Notes: a model not told the origin generated them from the letters alone. Counted from the first letter of the stretch, positions 17,780 through 26,674 are shown. The stretch: DNA of 61,731 bases from an uncultured Eubacteriales bacterium (GCA_902765735.1 CACXBB010000005.1:51357-113087); one strand, 5' to 3'. Translations and numbers: made by a program.

Positions 17780-19432
17780 TTATGCCGCAGGTTCTTCCTC
17801 CCCCATCTCCGCCAGGTTTTCCTCGCAGAACAGCGTGATGACGTTCTCGATCATGGCCTCGTCCGCGTCCGCCGGGAAGCCCGCCGCCAGCCAGTAGGCG
17901 TAGGGGCCCGCGTTGTACTGGGTCAGCGCGTCCACGTCGCTGCCGTAGCGGAACTCCAGGTGATAGGTGGTCGCGGGGGTGTCGGGCATCATGAAGAAGT
18001 AGCGGAACTCGCCCGCGTCCGCGTCGGCAGTCTCGTAGAGCGTGCCGTCCATCATCCCATTAAGCGACAGCGGGCCAACGTAGGCATATTCGTGGCGGAA
18101 CACCTCGTTCCCTTCAAGCGTGCCGCTGATCGTCGCGCCGTCGAAGGTGATCGTATCCACGCCGTTGATGAAGGCGCAGTCGAACTGCGCGCCGTTCGAG
18201 CCGTCGCCGTAGGCGTCAATGGCCTCCTGGCCGTAGATCGTGCCGCTGCAAGCCGTTTTGAGCATCTCCGCGACCCCGGGCGCGGCCTCCTCGCCGACGA
18301 CCGCGACGCAGGGATCGAGCCAGAGTTGGTCGTACTCCGGCGCGGTGATCATTGGGAACAGCGCCACATACGTGCCCTTCACGTCCTCCAGCAGCTGCGC
18401 GGCATTCGCAGCGTCATTCTCCACCGTGCAGTCCACCAGCTCAAATTGCGTCGGCTGGTCGAAGGGCGCGCCGTTCGCAGCGGCCACTTCTTCGTTATAG
18501 AAGCCCGCGCCCACGATGTCGCCGACGCCGTCCGCGTTTTCGCCCGTCGCCACCGAGACGTTCTTCACCGCGCAGTTTTTGAACACAGTCACGGGCATGC
18601 CGAGGCTCTCGTCGGCAAAGCCGCCCGCGTAGCCGGTGATGCCGCCGATCCAGTAGCAGTTGTCGCCCGCGGTGATGGTTACGTTCTCCGCCACGCAGTC
18701 GGTGAACTGCTCCGCCGCGAAGCCGCAGCCGGACACGCCGCCCAGGCCGTAGCAGTTGCTGCCCGCGGTGACCGTGCCGGTGGCCGTGCAGCCCACGACG
18801 CTGGTCATCTCCAGGCCGCCGCCCACGATGCCGGCGTTGGCCGTGCCGTCGGGAAGCGCGATCTCCGCCTGCGCAGAGCAGTTCTCGATCATCGAGCCCA
18901 TGCCCGCGCCGACGATGCCGCCGTACATGCCCTCCTCCGACATCTCGCCGGCGTGGGCGGTCACCTTGCCATTGACCAGCGTCACACCGGAGACGGTGGA
19001 GCAGTAGGCGTAGCCCACCACGTCCGCGCTCATCAGCGAGGCGTCCACGCTGGCGTTCTCCAAGGTAAAGTTGGCGATCTGCGCGTTGTTCGCGCAGCCG
19101 AAAAGCCCCATCGCCCAGCCCTCGGGCTGGTTGATCGTCAGGTTGCTGATCGTGTGTCCCTGGCCGTCAAACGTGCCCGTAAAGGCCGTTTCCACGGCGG
19201 GGATCTCCTGCTCCTCCTCGCTCTCGCCGGAGGGCGCGTAGGCGCCGATGGGCGTCCACTCGGCGCCCTTGAGGTCGATGTCGGCGGTGAGGACGTAGTT
19301 GCCGGACAGATTGTCGTTGATCGCCGCGAGTTCTTCGGCGGTGGCGATTTCGATGTGTGCGTCGCCCTCCGCCAGCGCCATCGCTCCCATCATCATCACC
19401 AGTACCAGCATCAGACAAGTCAGTTTCTTCAT
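17780..19432 (-). CDS. Secreted GLUG-repeat protein with ZinT-like C-terminal domain
   Basis: A 550-residue exported protein. After a signal peptide (1-22) comes a beta-helix region to about residue 330 with GLUG-type repeats (GxxxGLFGCANN, GGIVGAGMGS, GGITGYAGG). The last 200 residues resemble the ZinT/YodA metal-binding lipocalin-like fold: an N-terminal helical stretch, GNEVFRHEYAYVGPL, FRYFFMMPD, TYHLEFRYGSD and a final helix. ZinT binds Zn or Cd outside the inner membrane. Some usual His ligands are not obvious, so metal binding is uncertain. It is the last gene of the DUF3793-flavodoxin operon, and its start follows GGAGGAGG. Confidence 0.7.
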   Translation of the reverse strand: MKKLTCLMLVLVMMMGAMALAEGDAHIEIATAEELAAINDNLSGNYVLTADIDLKGAEWTPIGAYAPSGESEEEQEIPAVETAFTGTFDGQGHTISNLTINQPEGWAMGLFGCANNAQIANFTLENASVDASLMSADVVGYAYCSTVSGVTLVNGKVTAHAGEMSEEGMYGGIVGAGMGSMIENCSAQAEIALPDGTANAGIVGGGLEMTSVVGCTATGTVTAGSNCYGLGGVSGCGFAAEQFTDCVAENVTITAGDNCYWIGGITGYAGGFADESLGMPVTVFKNCAVKNVSVATGENADGVGDIVGAGFYNEEVAAANGAPFDQPTQFELVDCTVENDAANAAQLLEDVKGTYVALFPMITAPEYDQLWLDPCVAVVGEEAAPGVAEMLKTACSGTIYGQEAIDAYGDGSNGAQFDCAFINGVDTITFDGATISGTLEGNEVFRHEYAYVGPLSLNGMMDGTLYETADADAGEFRYFFMMPDTPATTYHLEFRYGSDVDALTQYNAGPYAYWLAAGFPADADEAMIENVITLFCEENLAEMGEEEPAA

Positions 19433-19451
19433 GGGGATACCTCCTCCTTTA

Positions 19452-19859
19452 TTATCCAATCGCTTTCGCCAGCGCTTCCAGCGCCGCGGTGGCCTCGTCG
19501 TCCGGCGCTTCGTTGCAAATCACGCTGTCACAAGCCAGTGCCACGCCCGCGGCGCCCGCGTCCGCCTCTCAGTCGCGCATCCACTGGCCGTCTCCCCAGC
19601 CGTAGGAGCCGAACAGCGCCACCTTCTTGCCCGCAAGGCTTTCCTTGACATCGTCCCACATGGGCTGAAAAACAGTCTCCTCCAGCACCTCGTCGCCCAT
19701 TGCGGGGCAACCAAATGCGATAGCGTCATAGTCGGCAACCTTTGCCGCGCTGAAATCGCCGCACTCGATCTTGTCCGCGCCAATGGCATTTACAATAACA
19801 TCTGCCATGGCCTCCGTGTTGCCGGAACCGCTGTAGTACACCACTGCAACCTTGCTCAT
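19452..19859 (-). pseudogene. Flavodoxin interrupted by one in-frame TGA
   Basis: The frame encodes a complete short-chain flavodoxin of 135 residues: the FMN-phosphate loop VVYYSGSGNTEAMA, FGCPAMGDE, and FGSYGWGDGQWMRD. Codon 97 is TGA (19569-19571) where the family has Trp, and the frame then continues correctly (EADAGAAGVALACDSVICNE and on) to TAA at 19452. A single TGG-to-TGA change explains it. The truncated product lacks the last helix and strand. TGA is a normal stop in neighbouring genes, so codon reassignment is ruled out; a base-call error remains possible. The ribosome site is GAGGAGGACA. Confidence 0.85.
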
Positions 19860-19881
19860 ACTGATTGTCCTCCTCAAATAT

Positions 19882-20436
19882 TTATGCGGGTCTCGCCGCC
19901 ACTGTCAGTCTCGACAGCGGACAGCCCGACGCAAACAGCCTTTGATAGACTGACTTGCACTTTTCATAGCGTTTGAAGGCCGCCAATGCCTCGCATTCAT
20001 TGGCATAAACCTTCCAGCAGCCGCAGGCCAGACAGTTCCGGCCGCCGTTCTCGATGAAGCCCAGCACGTCCTCCAGCGGATAGCCGAGAAACACGCCGAT
20101 CTCATGGGGGAAGGTGTCGGCGTCGTTCAGGCGCGATTTCAGCGTTTCAAGCGCGCCGCCGACATCGAAGCGCACATAGCCGCAGGATTTCAGCAGGCAC
20201 TGTATGGCTCTGTCCTGGAGTGTCTTTGTCAATTCGTCCACTCGATAGACGTAGACGAGCGCCTTGTCCCGCGTCTGCCTCAGGACGGACAGTGCGACGC
20301 CCTTTCCACTCAACATCGCCCGGAGACCGGCAAATTCGGCGTCAAAATCTCCTCTGATCGTATAGTTGAACAGGTTTCCGAGCTTTAACCGGGCCAGCGT
20401 CGGCGAGGCATGGTCGATGATCGCACGATCCAGCAT
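19882..20436 (-). CDS. DUF3793 family protein
   Basis: A 184-residue cytoplasmic protein matching DUF3793. Recognisable points are the N-terminal CDS start block APTLARLK-like (ASPTLARLKLGNLF), the central PHEIGVFLGYPLEDVLGF and the Cys pair NCLACGCWKVY, followed by a basic helix. The function is unknown. Members are often next to flavodoxin or ferrous-iron transport genes, as with the adjacent flavodoxin here. It is the first gene of the operon, with promoter and operator at 20455-20507, and the ribosome site is GGAGGG. Confidence 0.82.
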   Translation of the reverse strand: MLDRAIIDHASPTLARLKLGNLFNYTIRGDFDAEFAGLRAMLSGKGVALSVLRQTRDKALVYVYRVDELTKTLQDRAIQCLLKSCGYVRFDVGGALETLKSRLNDADTFPHEIGVFLGYPLEDVLGFIENGGRNCLACGCWKVYANECEALAAFKRYEKCKSVYQRLFASGCPLSRLTVAARPA

Positions 20437-20454
20437 GGCGGTCCCTCCACAGTA

Positions 20455-20507
20455 TTAGTTATGGCTAATTACGATGTTATATTACACTAACTCCATAGCG
20501 TTGTCAA
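20455..20507 (-). promoter_or_regulatory. DUF3793 operon promoter with TTAG-N6-CTAA operator
   Basis: Minus-strand TTGACA (20502-20507) and TAATAT (20479-20484) are 17 bases apart. The palindrome TTAGTTATGGCTAA sits at 20455-20468, just downstream of the expected start site. An extra half-site (TTAG in the spacer) lies between the two promoter boxes. Confidence 0.7.
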
Positions 20508-20576
20508 TGGCTTTTCAGGAATTTCACATTGGAAAACGGTGCGCTTTTCTTGGATTGACCAATTCTGAAATAACAC

Positions 20577-20625
20577 TTGACAGAGGTGGTTAGAGTATGC
20601 TAATATGATGGTTAGATATAACTAA
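20577..20625 (+). promoter_or_regulatory. DUF2325 promoter with two TTAG-N6-CTAA operators
   Basis: TTGACA (20577-20582) and TAATAT (20601-20606), 18 bases apart. One operator, TTAGAGTATGCTAA (20590-20603), covers the spacer and -10; a second, TTAGATATAACTAA (20612-20625), covers the start site. Their centres are 22 bases apart, about two helical turns. Confidence 0.72.
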
Positions 20626-20647
20626 TTCATCTGTTCAGGAGGGGCAT

Positions 20648-20935
20648 ATGAGCGCGATCATCATCGGAGGCAACGAGTGCATGGGGCGCACCTACTGCGA
20701 CCTGTGCGCGAAGTACAACATCACCGCCCGAACGATTCCGTTGAAGAAGGGCAGCTTTGCCAACCAGCTGGGAAAGCCGGATTACATCTTTGTCTGTATG
20801 GACACCGTCTCCCATCCCCTCGTCATCAGCGCGCAGAAGGAAGCTCGTAAGCACGGCGCGCAGCTGGTCAGGCTTCGTCGCGGCAGCGCGTCGGCGCTGG
20901 AGCGCGAACTGATTCGCGTGACCGCACAGGCGTAA
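20648..20935 (+). CDS. DUF2325 family protein
   Basis: A 95-residue cytoplasmic protein of DUF2325, a small Rossmann-like domain: SAIIIGGNECMGRTYCDLC at the start and a DTVSHPLV block mid-way. The function is not known. It is divergent from DUF3793 and shares its operator type, so both probably answer to one metal-sensing repressor. The start follows AGGAGGGGCAT. Confidence 0.82.
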   Translation: MSAIIIGGNECMGRTYCDLCAKYNITARTIPLKKGSFANQLGKPDYIFVCMDTVSHPLVISAQKEARKHGAQLVRLRRGSASALERELIRVTAQA

Positions 20936-20979
20936 GGCAATCTCACCTTTTCAATAATCCGCGCTTTTCATCGGTACAA

Positions 20980-21138
20980 TCATATGCTCCAGTCTGCGCT
21001 GGCGGTTTGCAGCTGCGCCATGCGTCGGAACGCGCTGTCCTCCCGGGCGAGCAAGTCCTTTGGAGCGCCCTCCTCGGCGACGGTCCCGCCCGAGAGCACC
21101 ACGATTTTGTCCGCGCCGCTGACGGTGCGCATTCTACA
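20980..21138 (-). pseudogene. ABC transporter ATPase C-terminal remnant
   Basis: A minus-strand frame ending at TGA 20980 reads RTVSGADKIVVLSGGTVAEE and GAPKDLLAREDSAFRRM, the sequence that follows the H-loop in exporter-type ABC ATPases. Walker motifs and the membrane domain are absent. It lies downstream of an orphan promoter (21395-21427), suggesting an operon lost by deletion. Confidence 0.75.
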
Positions 21139-21678
21139 CATATTGCCTGCTTCGCAAGAGGATCAGGCGGTATCAACCAATCCGGCTAACCAATGATTCG
21201 TTCAGATTGCCGCCAGCACATCCTATTGCCGGGGATCAGCCGCAGCGTCTTGCCGTTCTGATCTGCAGATTCCCTAAAATCCACATGCTTTATCGCGCCT
21301 CTTTCGCGACCGACTGCCCTTATTACAATTAGCATAAACTAACTTATGCCGATTAAAAAACGCCCCGCTCCATGGGTTAGTTTTGTCTATCTCTATTATA
21401 TCCCCCTTTGAGAATATTGCAAGTCAAATTTGTGTGAAGCGTGCCAGGCATCGGCATTACGCAGGCTATGCGAAAGATCAGGCAGATCCATGCCCTGTTA
21501 TTTGTACTGCGGCACTGTCATCGCGCCGCGGGGGGGAACAGACCGTCTGAACAGTCTGGACAGCATGCTTTCATTATGGTAAAATACCCCTGTGAGGCGC
21601 AAACAGGGGGAGGCGGCGACACTTTTGTAAGCTGTCTTCAATGATTCGATACCGTCCGATACCGCGGAGAGGTTTGTC
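21139..21678. promoter_or_regulatory. Orphan minus-strand promoter with two operators in a gene-free region
   Basis: Minus-strand TTGACTTGCAA (boxes 21417-21427) and TATAAT (21395-21400) form a promoter. TTAGTTTTGTCTAT at 21377-21390 and TTAGCATAAACTAA at 21329-21342 are operators of the shared type. The DNA downstream (21139-21328) holds no intact gene, and the plus-strand side up to 21678 shows nothing recognisable apart from the leader of the acyltransferase gene. Confidence 0.6.
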
Positions 21679-23370
21679 ATGACGCAGACATACTGGATAT
21701 ACCTGTTCTACTTCCTTCTCGGGACGCTGGTGTTCTTCGGCGCGCGGCGCATCCCCGGGGGCGAATGGAACGACGGGTACACCTCCCTTGAGCAGACCAA
21801 GGTCCTTCTGGGCATCATGGCGCTGGGCGTGGCGCTGCACCACATGGCCCAGAAGACCTGCGCGCCCTGGCACCCGTCCCAATACACGGTGCACGGGCTG
21901 GACCCCTTTGTACAGATGGGCTATCTGTTCGTGGGCGCGTTCCTGTTCTGCAGCGGCCTGGGCCTCTACCGGAGCGTGAAGACCATGCCGGACTATCTGA
22001 AGGGCTTCGTCCGCAGGCGCATACTGCCCATTGTGATCGCCTATTACCTGTCCGAATGGCTATACACCGGGGTCCGGCTGGCCATGGGCGAAGAAATGGA
22101 CGCCCTGACGGTTGTGTGGTATCTGTCCGGGCTTCACATGGCCAACTTCAACGCCTGGTACGCCGTGGCGATCTGCTTCTTCTACCTGGCCTTCTGGGCG
22201 GCCTTCCGGTACTGCAAGCGGGAGGGCGCAGCGATATTCTGCGTGTTTCTGTTCGCGCTGGCCTATGCGCTGCTGGGCGCGCTGATCGACCAGCAGACCG
22301 ACTGGTGGGAGCTGGGCGAATGGTGGTACAACAGCATACTGCTGTTCCCGCTGGGCCTGCTGTTCGGCAGATATGAGAAGCAGGTGACCGCGTTTCTGAA
22401 AAAGGGCTGGCTGCTGTGGCTTTTGCTGGCGCTGGCGGCGACCGTCGCGCTGTTTTACCAGTCGCAATGGCTCATCGACCACGCCTGGGGCTACTACAAC
22501 GATTTAAGCGACCCCATGAAGGTCCCGCACCGGCTGATGAGCGCCGCCGCCCAGTGGCTGTCGGCGTTCGCGTTCGTTGCCGCCTGCTTCCTGCTGACGA
22601 TGAAGGTGCGGCTCGGCAACCGGGCGCTTCAATGGCTGGGCGGCGTGACGCTGGAGTTCTACCTCGTGCACGGCATCTTCGTGGAGCTCTTCGGGTACAA
22701 CTTTCACGACATCTCAAAGAGCCTCTATTACATCCGAAGCGTGCCGCTCTACGTTTGCGCGGTGCTGGGCTGTTCCGTCGTCGGGACGATCCTGTTTAAC
22801 CGTTTGTGGAAGGCCGTCGTGGGGCTGACCCGGGGCGGTCCGTCCCGGGCCCGACCCGTCCGCGCCGCGCGCGGCGTCAGATCGAAGCGCCGCTTTCTCG
22901 TGCTGATCGTCGCGGCGCTGGGCGTCGCGCTGCTCATGCGGCAGCTCTCCGGCAGCGAGAACACGCGGGTGATGAACGGCCTGGAGTTTCGCCTGCCCGA
23001 GGGCTACGTCAGGCGGTACTCCGACAGCCGCTACGGGGTCTGGGAGTACGCCGGGGACGATATGCGTCCCGGCAACCTGATCCTCGACGGGGATATCCGG
23101 GACGACAAGGCGGGTAACCTCGCCACGGCGCAGCAGGTGCTCGCGGAGTGCGACTGGCTCCGGGAGGCGGAGCTGTACGTCAACCCGCAGGACGTGCGCA
23201 TGGTGCGGGGCTTCGCCGACTACGCAGGGCACCCGGAGCGGCGGTACTACATCGAGAGCGCGGGCCCCATACTGCTGATGAGCATGATCGAGGACACGCG
23301 CCATTACAGCGCGGAGGACTGCGAGGCGGTCATGGCGCAGGTGGCGGCGGGCGTTCGACCGACGAATTGA
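21679..23370 (+). CDS. Membrane acyltransferase (acyltransferase-3-like) with extracytoplasmic tail
   Basis: A 563-residue polytopic protein. About ten hydrophobic segments occupy residues 1-385, with the probable active-site His pair in ALGVALHHMAQ (about 55-58) and other acyltransferase-3-like features (LEFYLVHGIFVELF near the last core helix). A basic stretch (RARPVRAARGVRSKRR) and one more membrane segment lead into a soluble C-terminal domain of about 140 residues (FRLPEGYVRRYSDSRYG). It probably transfers acyl groups to envelope glycans or lipids. The start follows GGAGAGG. The acceptor is unknown. Confidence 0.78.
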   Translation: MTQTYWIYLFYFLLGTLVFFGARRIPGGEWNDGYTSLEQTKVLLGIMALGVALHHMAQKTCAPWHPSQYTVHGLDPFVQMGYLFVGAFLFCSGLGLYRSVKTMPDYLKGFVRRRILPIVIAYYLSEWLYTGVRLAMGEEMDALTVVWYLSGLHMANFNAWYAVAICFFYLAFWAAFRYCKREGAAIFCVFLFALAYALLGALIDQQTDWWELGEWWYNSILLFPLGLLFGRYEKQVTAFLKKGWLLWLLLALAATVALFYQSQWLIDHAWGYYNDLSDPMKVPHRLMSAAAQWLSAFAFVAACFLLTMKVRLGNRALQWLGGVTLEFYLVHGIFVELFGYNFHDISKSLYYIRSVPLYVCAVLGCSVVGTILFNRLWKAVVGLTRGGPSRARPVRAARGVRSKRRFLVLIVAALGVALLMRQLSGSENTRVMNGLEFRLPEGYVRRYSDSRYGVWEYAGDDMRPGNLILDGDIRDDKAGNLATAQQVLAECDWLREAELYVNPQDVRMVRGFADYAGHPERRYYIESAGPILLMSMIEDTRHYSAEDCEAVMAQVAAGVRPTN

Positions 23371-23471
23371 AGGCCGCCGCCGCAAAACGTTACTTGTTTG
23401 ATCTCAGTGACAATAGACAGCAAAGGCCGGTTACATCGCGAAGGTTTGATAAGATGATGGGAGGTACGATC

Positions 23472-24446
23472 ATGCGCAAGATCAAATGGGGCGTGCTGGG
23501 CACGGCCAACATCGCCAGGGGGTGCACCATTCCCGGCATGCGATTGGCGGAGAACTGCGCGCTGTACGCCGTCGCCGGGCGCAGCCTTGAGAAGGCGGAG
23601 CGCTTCAAGTCGGAATTCGGCTTTGAAAAGGCCTATGGCAGCTATGAAGCGCTGCTCAATGACCCGGCGGTGGAGGCGGTCTACATTCCCCTGCCGAATT
23701 CACTGCACTGCGAATGGGTCATCAGGACCGCGAAGGCCGGCAAGCACATACTTTGCGAAAAGCCGCTGGCTCCCAGCGCGGCGCAGGCCGCGGAGATGCA
23801 GGCCGCGGCCCGGGAGAACGGCGTGCTGCTCATGGAGGCGTTCGCCTATCTGCACAGCCCGCTGACCGCCGCCATCAGGGCGGAGCTGGAACGCGGCGCG
23901 ATCGGCGAGGTGCGCTACCTTGAGAACGCCTTCATAACCTCGGACTACGACCTGTCCAACATCCGCATGCGCCGGGAGACCCTGGGCGGCAGCCTGTACG
24001 ACCTGGGCTGCTACTGCATCTCCCAGGCCGTCTGGCTGCTGGGCGAGCCGGAGGCGGTTCGCGCCGTCGCGGATTTCTCCGATGAGGGCGTGGACCGGCT
24101 GACGACGGGATTCCTGAGCTACCCGGGCGGCACCCGCGCCGCCTTTACCTGCGGCATGGTGCTGCCCACCGAGCAGGACAAGCGCCTGGACCGGTTGCAG
24201 ATCCACGGCGCGAAGGGCGTGCTGCGCACCGACGCGGAGTTCAACCAGGCCGGGCGGCTCTCCTATCAGATCGTCACGGACGGACAGGTCGTCACCCGCT
24301 GGGTGGACGCGCCCCAGAACTACAGCCTGGAGGTCGCGCAACTCGGGCGCTGCATCGCCTCCGGCGAGCCGCCTCACGTGAGCGCCGATTTTACGCTCGC
24401 CACCGCGCGGACGCTGGACAAGGCGCTGGCCGCGATCGGATACTGA
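23472..24446 (+). CDS. Gfo/Idh/MocA-family NAD(P)-dependent oxidoreductase
   Basis: A 324-residue cytoplasmic dehydrogenase. The N-terminal Rossmann fold has GVLGTANIARGCTIPG, the conserved EKPLAP loop (about residue 97) and a C-terminal substrate domain with GGSLYDLGCY. Enzymes of this family oxidise sugars, inositols or related diols; the substrate is open. The gene stands alone behind the acyltransferase (about 100 bases), with GGGAGG before the start. Confidence 0.9.
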   Translation: MRKIKWGVLGTANIARGCTIPGMRLAENCALYAVAGRSLEKAERFKSEFGFEKAYGSYEALLNDPAVEAVYIPLPNSLHCEWVIRTAKAGKHILCEKPLAPSAAQAAEMQAAARENGVLLMEAFAYLHSPLTAAIRAELERGAIGEVRYLENAFITSDYDLSNIRMRRETLGGSLYDLGCYCISQAVWLLGEPEAVRAVADFSDEGVDRLTTGFLSYPGGTRAAFTCGMVLPTEQDKRLDRLQIHGAKGVLRTDAEFNQAGRLSYQIVTDGQVVTRWVDAPQNYSLEVAQLGRCIASGEPPHVSADFTLATARTLDKALAAIGY

Positions 24447-24531
24447 CAAAAGCTGCCGGGGATATGCCGGTATCCCGCCAGGCGCACGGGCATGGCCCGT
24501 GAAATCAAGGCGGCGCCATATTCAGGAGGGA

Positions 24532-25173
24532 TTACTCGGGATAGCGCTTCAGTATGTTTTCCCGGCTCCGGGAGATGTGCCGCGCCATGGCGCTTCGGGC
24601 CTCCTCCGCCCTTCCGTCCCGGACGGCCTGCAAAATGGCGATGTGCTCAAAGGTGGACTCCCTGTAATGTGCCGCCGCCTCGTCTCCGCCGCGCCCCGTG
24701 CTGGGGCCGTTCCACATTTCCAGCAGGTAGCTCTTCAGCTTGTGATTGTCCGCCGCGGTCCAGATCGCCATGTGAAGGTCCTGATTGAGCGCCTCGTAAT
24801 CCGCCCGGTTCAATGTGTCCAGACGGTCCCGCAGATCATAGAGCCGCTCCAGGAGGGCGGCGGTCGCCATGCCGTTGGCGGCGGCCCGCGCGGCGGCCTC
24901 CGACTCGAGCAGCAGGCGCATGTCGAAGATATCGGCGATGAACTTCCGGTCGATGTTGTTGACGATGGCCCCCCGGTTCATCCGCAGGGTGATCAGCCCC
25001 TCGGCCTCCAGCGCCTGGAACGCCTCGCGCACCGGCGTGCGGCTGACCCCCAGCTGCGCGGCCACATCGCTGAGGCTCAGTTCGTCCCCGCTGCGGTACT
25101 CCCCGGTGTAGATCGCCTTTTTCAATATCGAGGTGATGCGCACCCGAACGGGCATGAGCTCCAATGCGTCCAT
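24532..25173 (-). CDS. GntR-family transcriptional regulator (FCD/FadR type)
   Basis: A 213-residue DNA-binding protein. The winged helix-turn-helix is at about residues 20-70 (LSLSDVAAQLGVSRTPVREA), followed by an all-helical FCD effector domain with FDMRLLLESEAA, DLHMAI and H-containing metal-site helices (YRESTFEHIAILQA). It is divergent from the dehydratase genes and should control them by binding the TGTATAC-type palindromes between the two genes. The ligand is probably a hydroxy- or dicarboxylic acid of that pathway. The start at 25173 follows GGAGG. Confidence 0.9.
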   Translation of the reverse strand: MDALELMPVRVRITSILKKAIYTGEYRSGDELSLSDVAAQLGVSRTPVREAFQALEAEGLITLRMNRGAIVNNIDRKFIADIFDMRLLLESEAAARAAANGMATAALLERLYDLRDRLDTLNRADYEALNQDLHMAIWTAADNHKLKSYLLEMWNGPSTGRGGDEAAAHYRESTFEHIAILQAVRDGRAEEARSAMARHISRSRENILKRYPE

Positions 25174-25191
25174 GGTCAAATCCTCCATTTG

Positions 25192-25371
25192 TTGTATACG
25201 ATATATCATATATTATAATCCAGCCGACAGGCAGATTCAATTGTGGAAAATATCCATCATTCATGCACATTATATATACAAAATGCAGAAAAACAGCGCG
25301 CGACACGGCGGTCTCTTGACTTTGACGGCGTTCTGTTTTATTATATGTATATCGTATATTGTATACAATAT
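25192..25371. promoter_or_regulatory. Divergent promoter region with GntR-type operator
   Basis: On the plus strand TTGACT (25316-25321) and TATTAT (25339-25344) are 17 bases apart. A perfect 16-base palindrome, ATATTGTATACAATAT (25356-25371), covers the expected start site. A related half, TTGTATAC, lies at 25192-25199 near the regulator's own start, fitting autoregulation. Confidence 0.7.
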
Positions 25372-25399
25372 TCAAACCGAGCACAGGGAGGGAAGCCGC

Positions 25400-26659
25400 A
25401 TGCACGCAATCGAGAAGATACTGGCGAAGAACAGCGGGAGAAGAGAGGTCAGGACCGGGGAGATCGTGACCGCGAAGGTCGATTTTGCCGAGATCAACGA
25501 CCTGTACTTGCAGACCGTCTATTCCTTCTATGAAATGGGCGGAGAGAAGGTGTGGGACCGGGAGCGCTGCGCCTTTGTGTTCGACCACTACGCGCCCTGC
25601 CCGGACGTGAAGAGCGCCGCCAACCACAAGGCGATGCGGGAGTTTGCCCAAAAGAACGGCCTGCGCTTCCACTTTGACACCAACTGCGGCGTGTGCCATC
25701 AGGTGATGCCGGAGGCAGGCGTCGTGTACCCCGGCATGATCCTCGTGGCCACCGACTCCCACACCACCACCCACGGCGCGTTCGGCGCGATGGGCACCGG
25801 CTGCGGCGCGACGGACATGGCCACCATACTTATGACCGGTGAGATGTGGTTTCGCGTGCCGGAGATCATCGAGGTGCGGCTGGAGGGCGAGGCGCCCAAG
25901 GGCGTGTATCCCAAGGACGTGATCCTGGCGGTGCTCGGGAAGATTCGCGCGGACGGCGCGGTGTACAAGGGCATCGACTTCACGGGCTCCTACGTCGAGA
26001 GCCTGAACGTGGCCGGGCGCATGGTGATCTGCAACATGGCGGTGGAGATGGGCGCAAAGACCGCCTACATGCAGCCCAACCGGGACGTGCTCGACTACGT
26101 GACCGCCCGGGCGGTGCGCCCGTTCGAGATACAGCACACGGACCCGGGCTACCGGTACGCCGAGACCCATGTGTTCGACGTCGGCGCGCTGGAGCCGGAG
26201 CTGGCCTGTCCGCACAGCGTGGAGAACGTCCACACGCTGCAGAGCGTGATCGCGCAGGGGGATGTGAAGCTGGATCAGGGCTACATCGGCTCCTGCACCG
26301 GCGGCCGCACGGAGGACATCGCCGCGGCGGCGCAGATCCTGAAAGGCAAACACATACCGCCCTACACGCGGCTCATCGTGGTGCCCGCCTCCAACGCTGT
26401 GATGCAGGAATGCATCCGGCTGGGCCACATCCAGGCGCTGATGGATGCCGGCGCGACCATCAACGCCCCGGGCTGCGCGGCGTGCCTGGGCGTCCACGCG
26501 GGCATACTGGCCCCCGGCGAGGTGTGCATCACCAGCACCAACCGCAATTTCCCCGGCCGCATGGGGTCCAAGGAGGCCAGCCTCTACCTGGCGTCCCCGG
26601 CCACCGTGGCGGCGAGCATATTAAACGGCAAGATCACCGACCCGAGAGCGTATCTGTAA
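25400..26659 (+). CDS. Aconitase-family dehydratase, large subunit (isopropylmalate/homoaconitate/dimethylmalate type)
   Basis: A 419-residue subunit of the LeuC/HacA/DmdA type. The Fe-S cysteines are in GSCTGGRTEDI and GCAACLGVHAG; ATDSHTTTHGAFGAMGTGCG is the substrate-phosphate block. The length and short form match the archaeal-type LeuC2 group rather than Proteobacterial LeuC (about 465). It pairs with the small subunit 15 bases downstream. There is no leuA or leuB, and a dedicated GntR regulator is present, so a catabolic hydro-lyase (for example 2,3-dimethylmalate or homoaconitate) is as likely as leucine synthesis. Confidence 0.88.
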   Translation: MHAIEKILAKNSGRREVRTGEIVTAKVDFAEINDLYLQTVYSFYEMGGEKVWDRERCAFVFDHYAPCPDVKSAANHKAMREFAQKNGLRFHFDTNCGVCHQVMPEAGVVYPGMILVATDSHTTTHGAFGAMGTGCGATDMATILMTGEMWFRVPEIIEVRLEGEAPKGVYPKDVILAVLGKIRADGAVYKGIDFTGSYVESLNVAGRMVICNMAVEMGAKTAYMQPNRDVLDYVTARAVRPFEIQHTDPGYRYAETHVFDVGALEPELACPHSVENVHTLQSVIAQGDVKLDQGYIGSCTGGRTEDIAAAAQILKGKHIPPYTRLIVVPASNAVMQECIRLGHIQALMDAGATINAPGCAACLGVHAGILAPGEVCITSTNRNFPGRMGSKEASLYLASPATVAASILNGKITDPRAYL

Positions 26660-26674
26660 GAGGAGGGCAAAACA

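Noticed and set aside
19569-19571. TGA read as Trp (recoded genome) or selenocysteine
   Set aside because: TGA ends many neighbouring genes, including coupled ATGA junctions, and Trp is otherwise TGG. The family residue is Trp, not Cys, and no SECIS-like stem was apparent.
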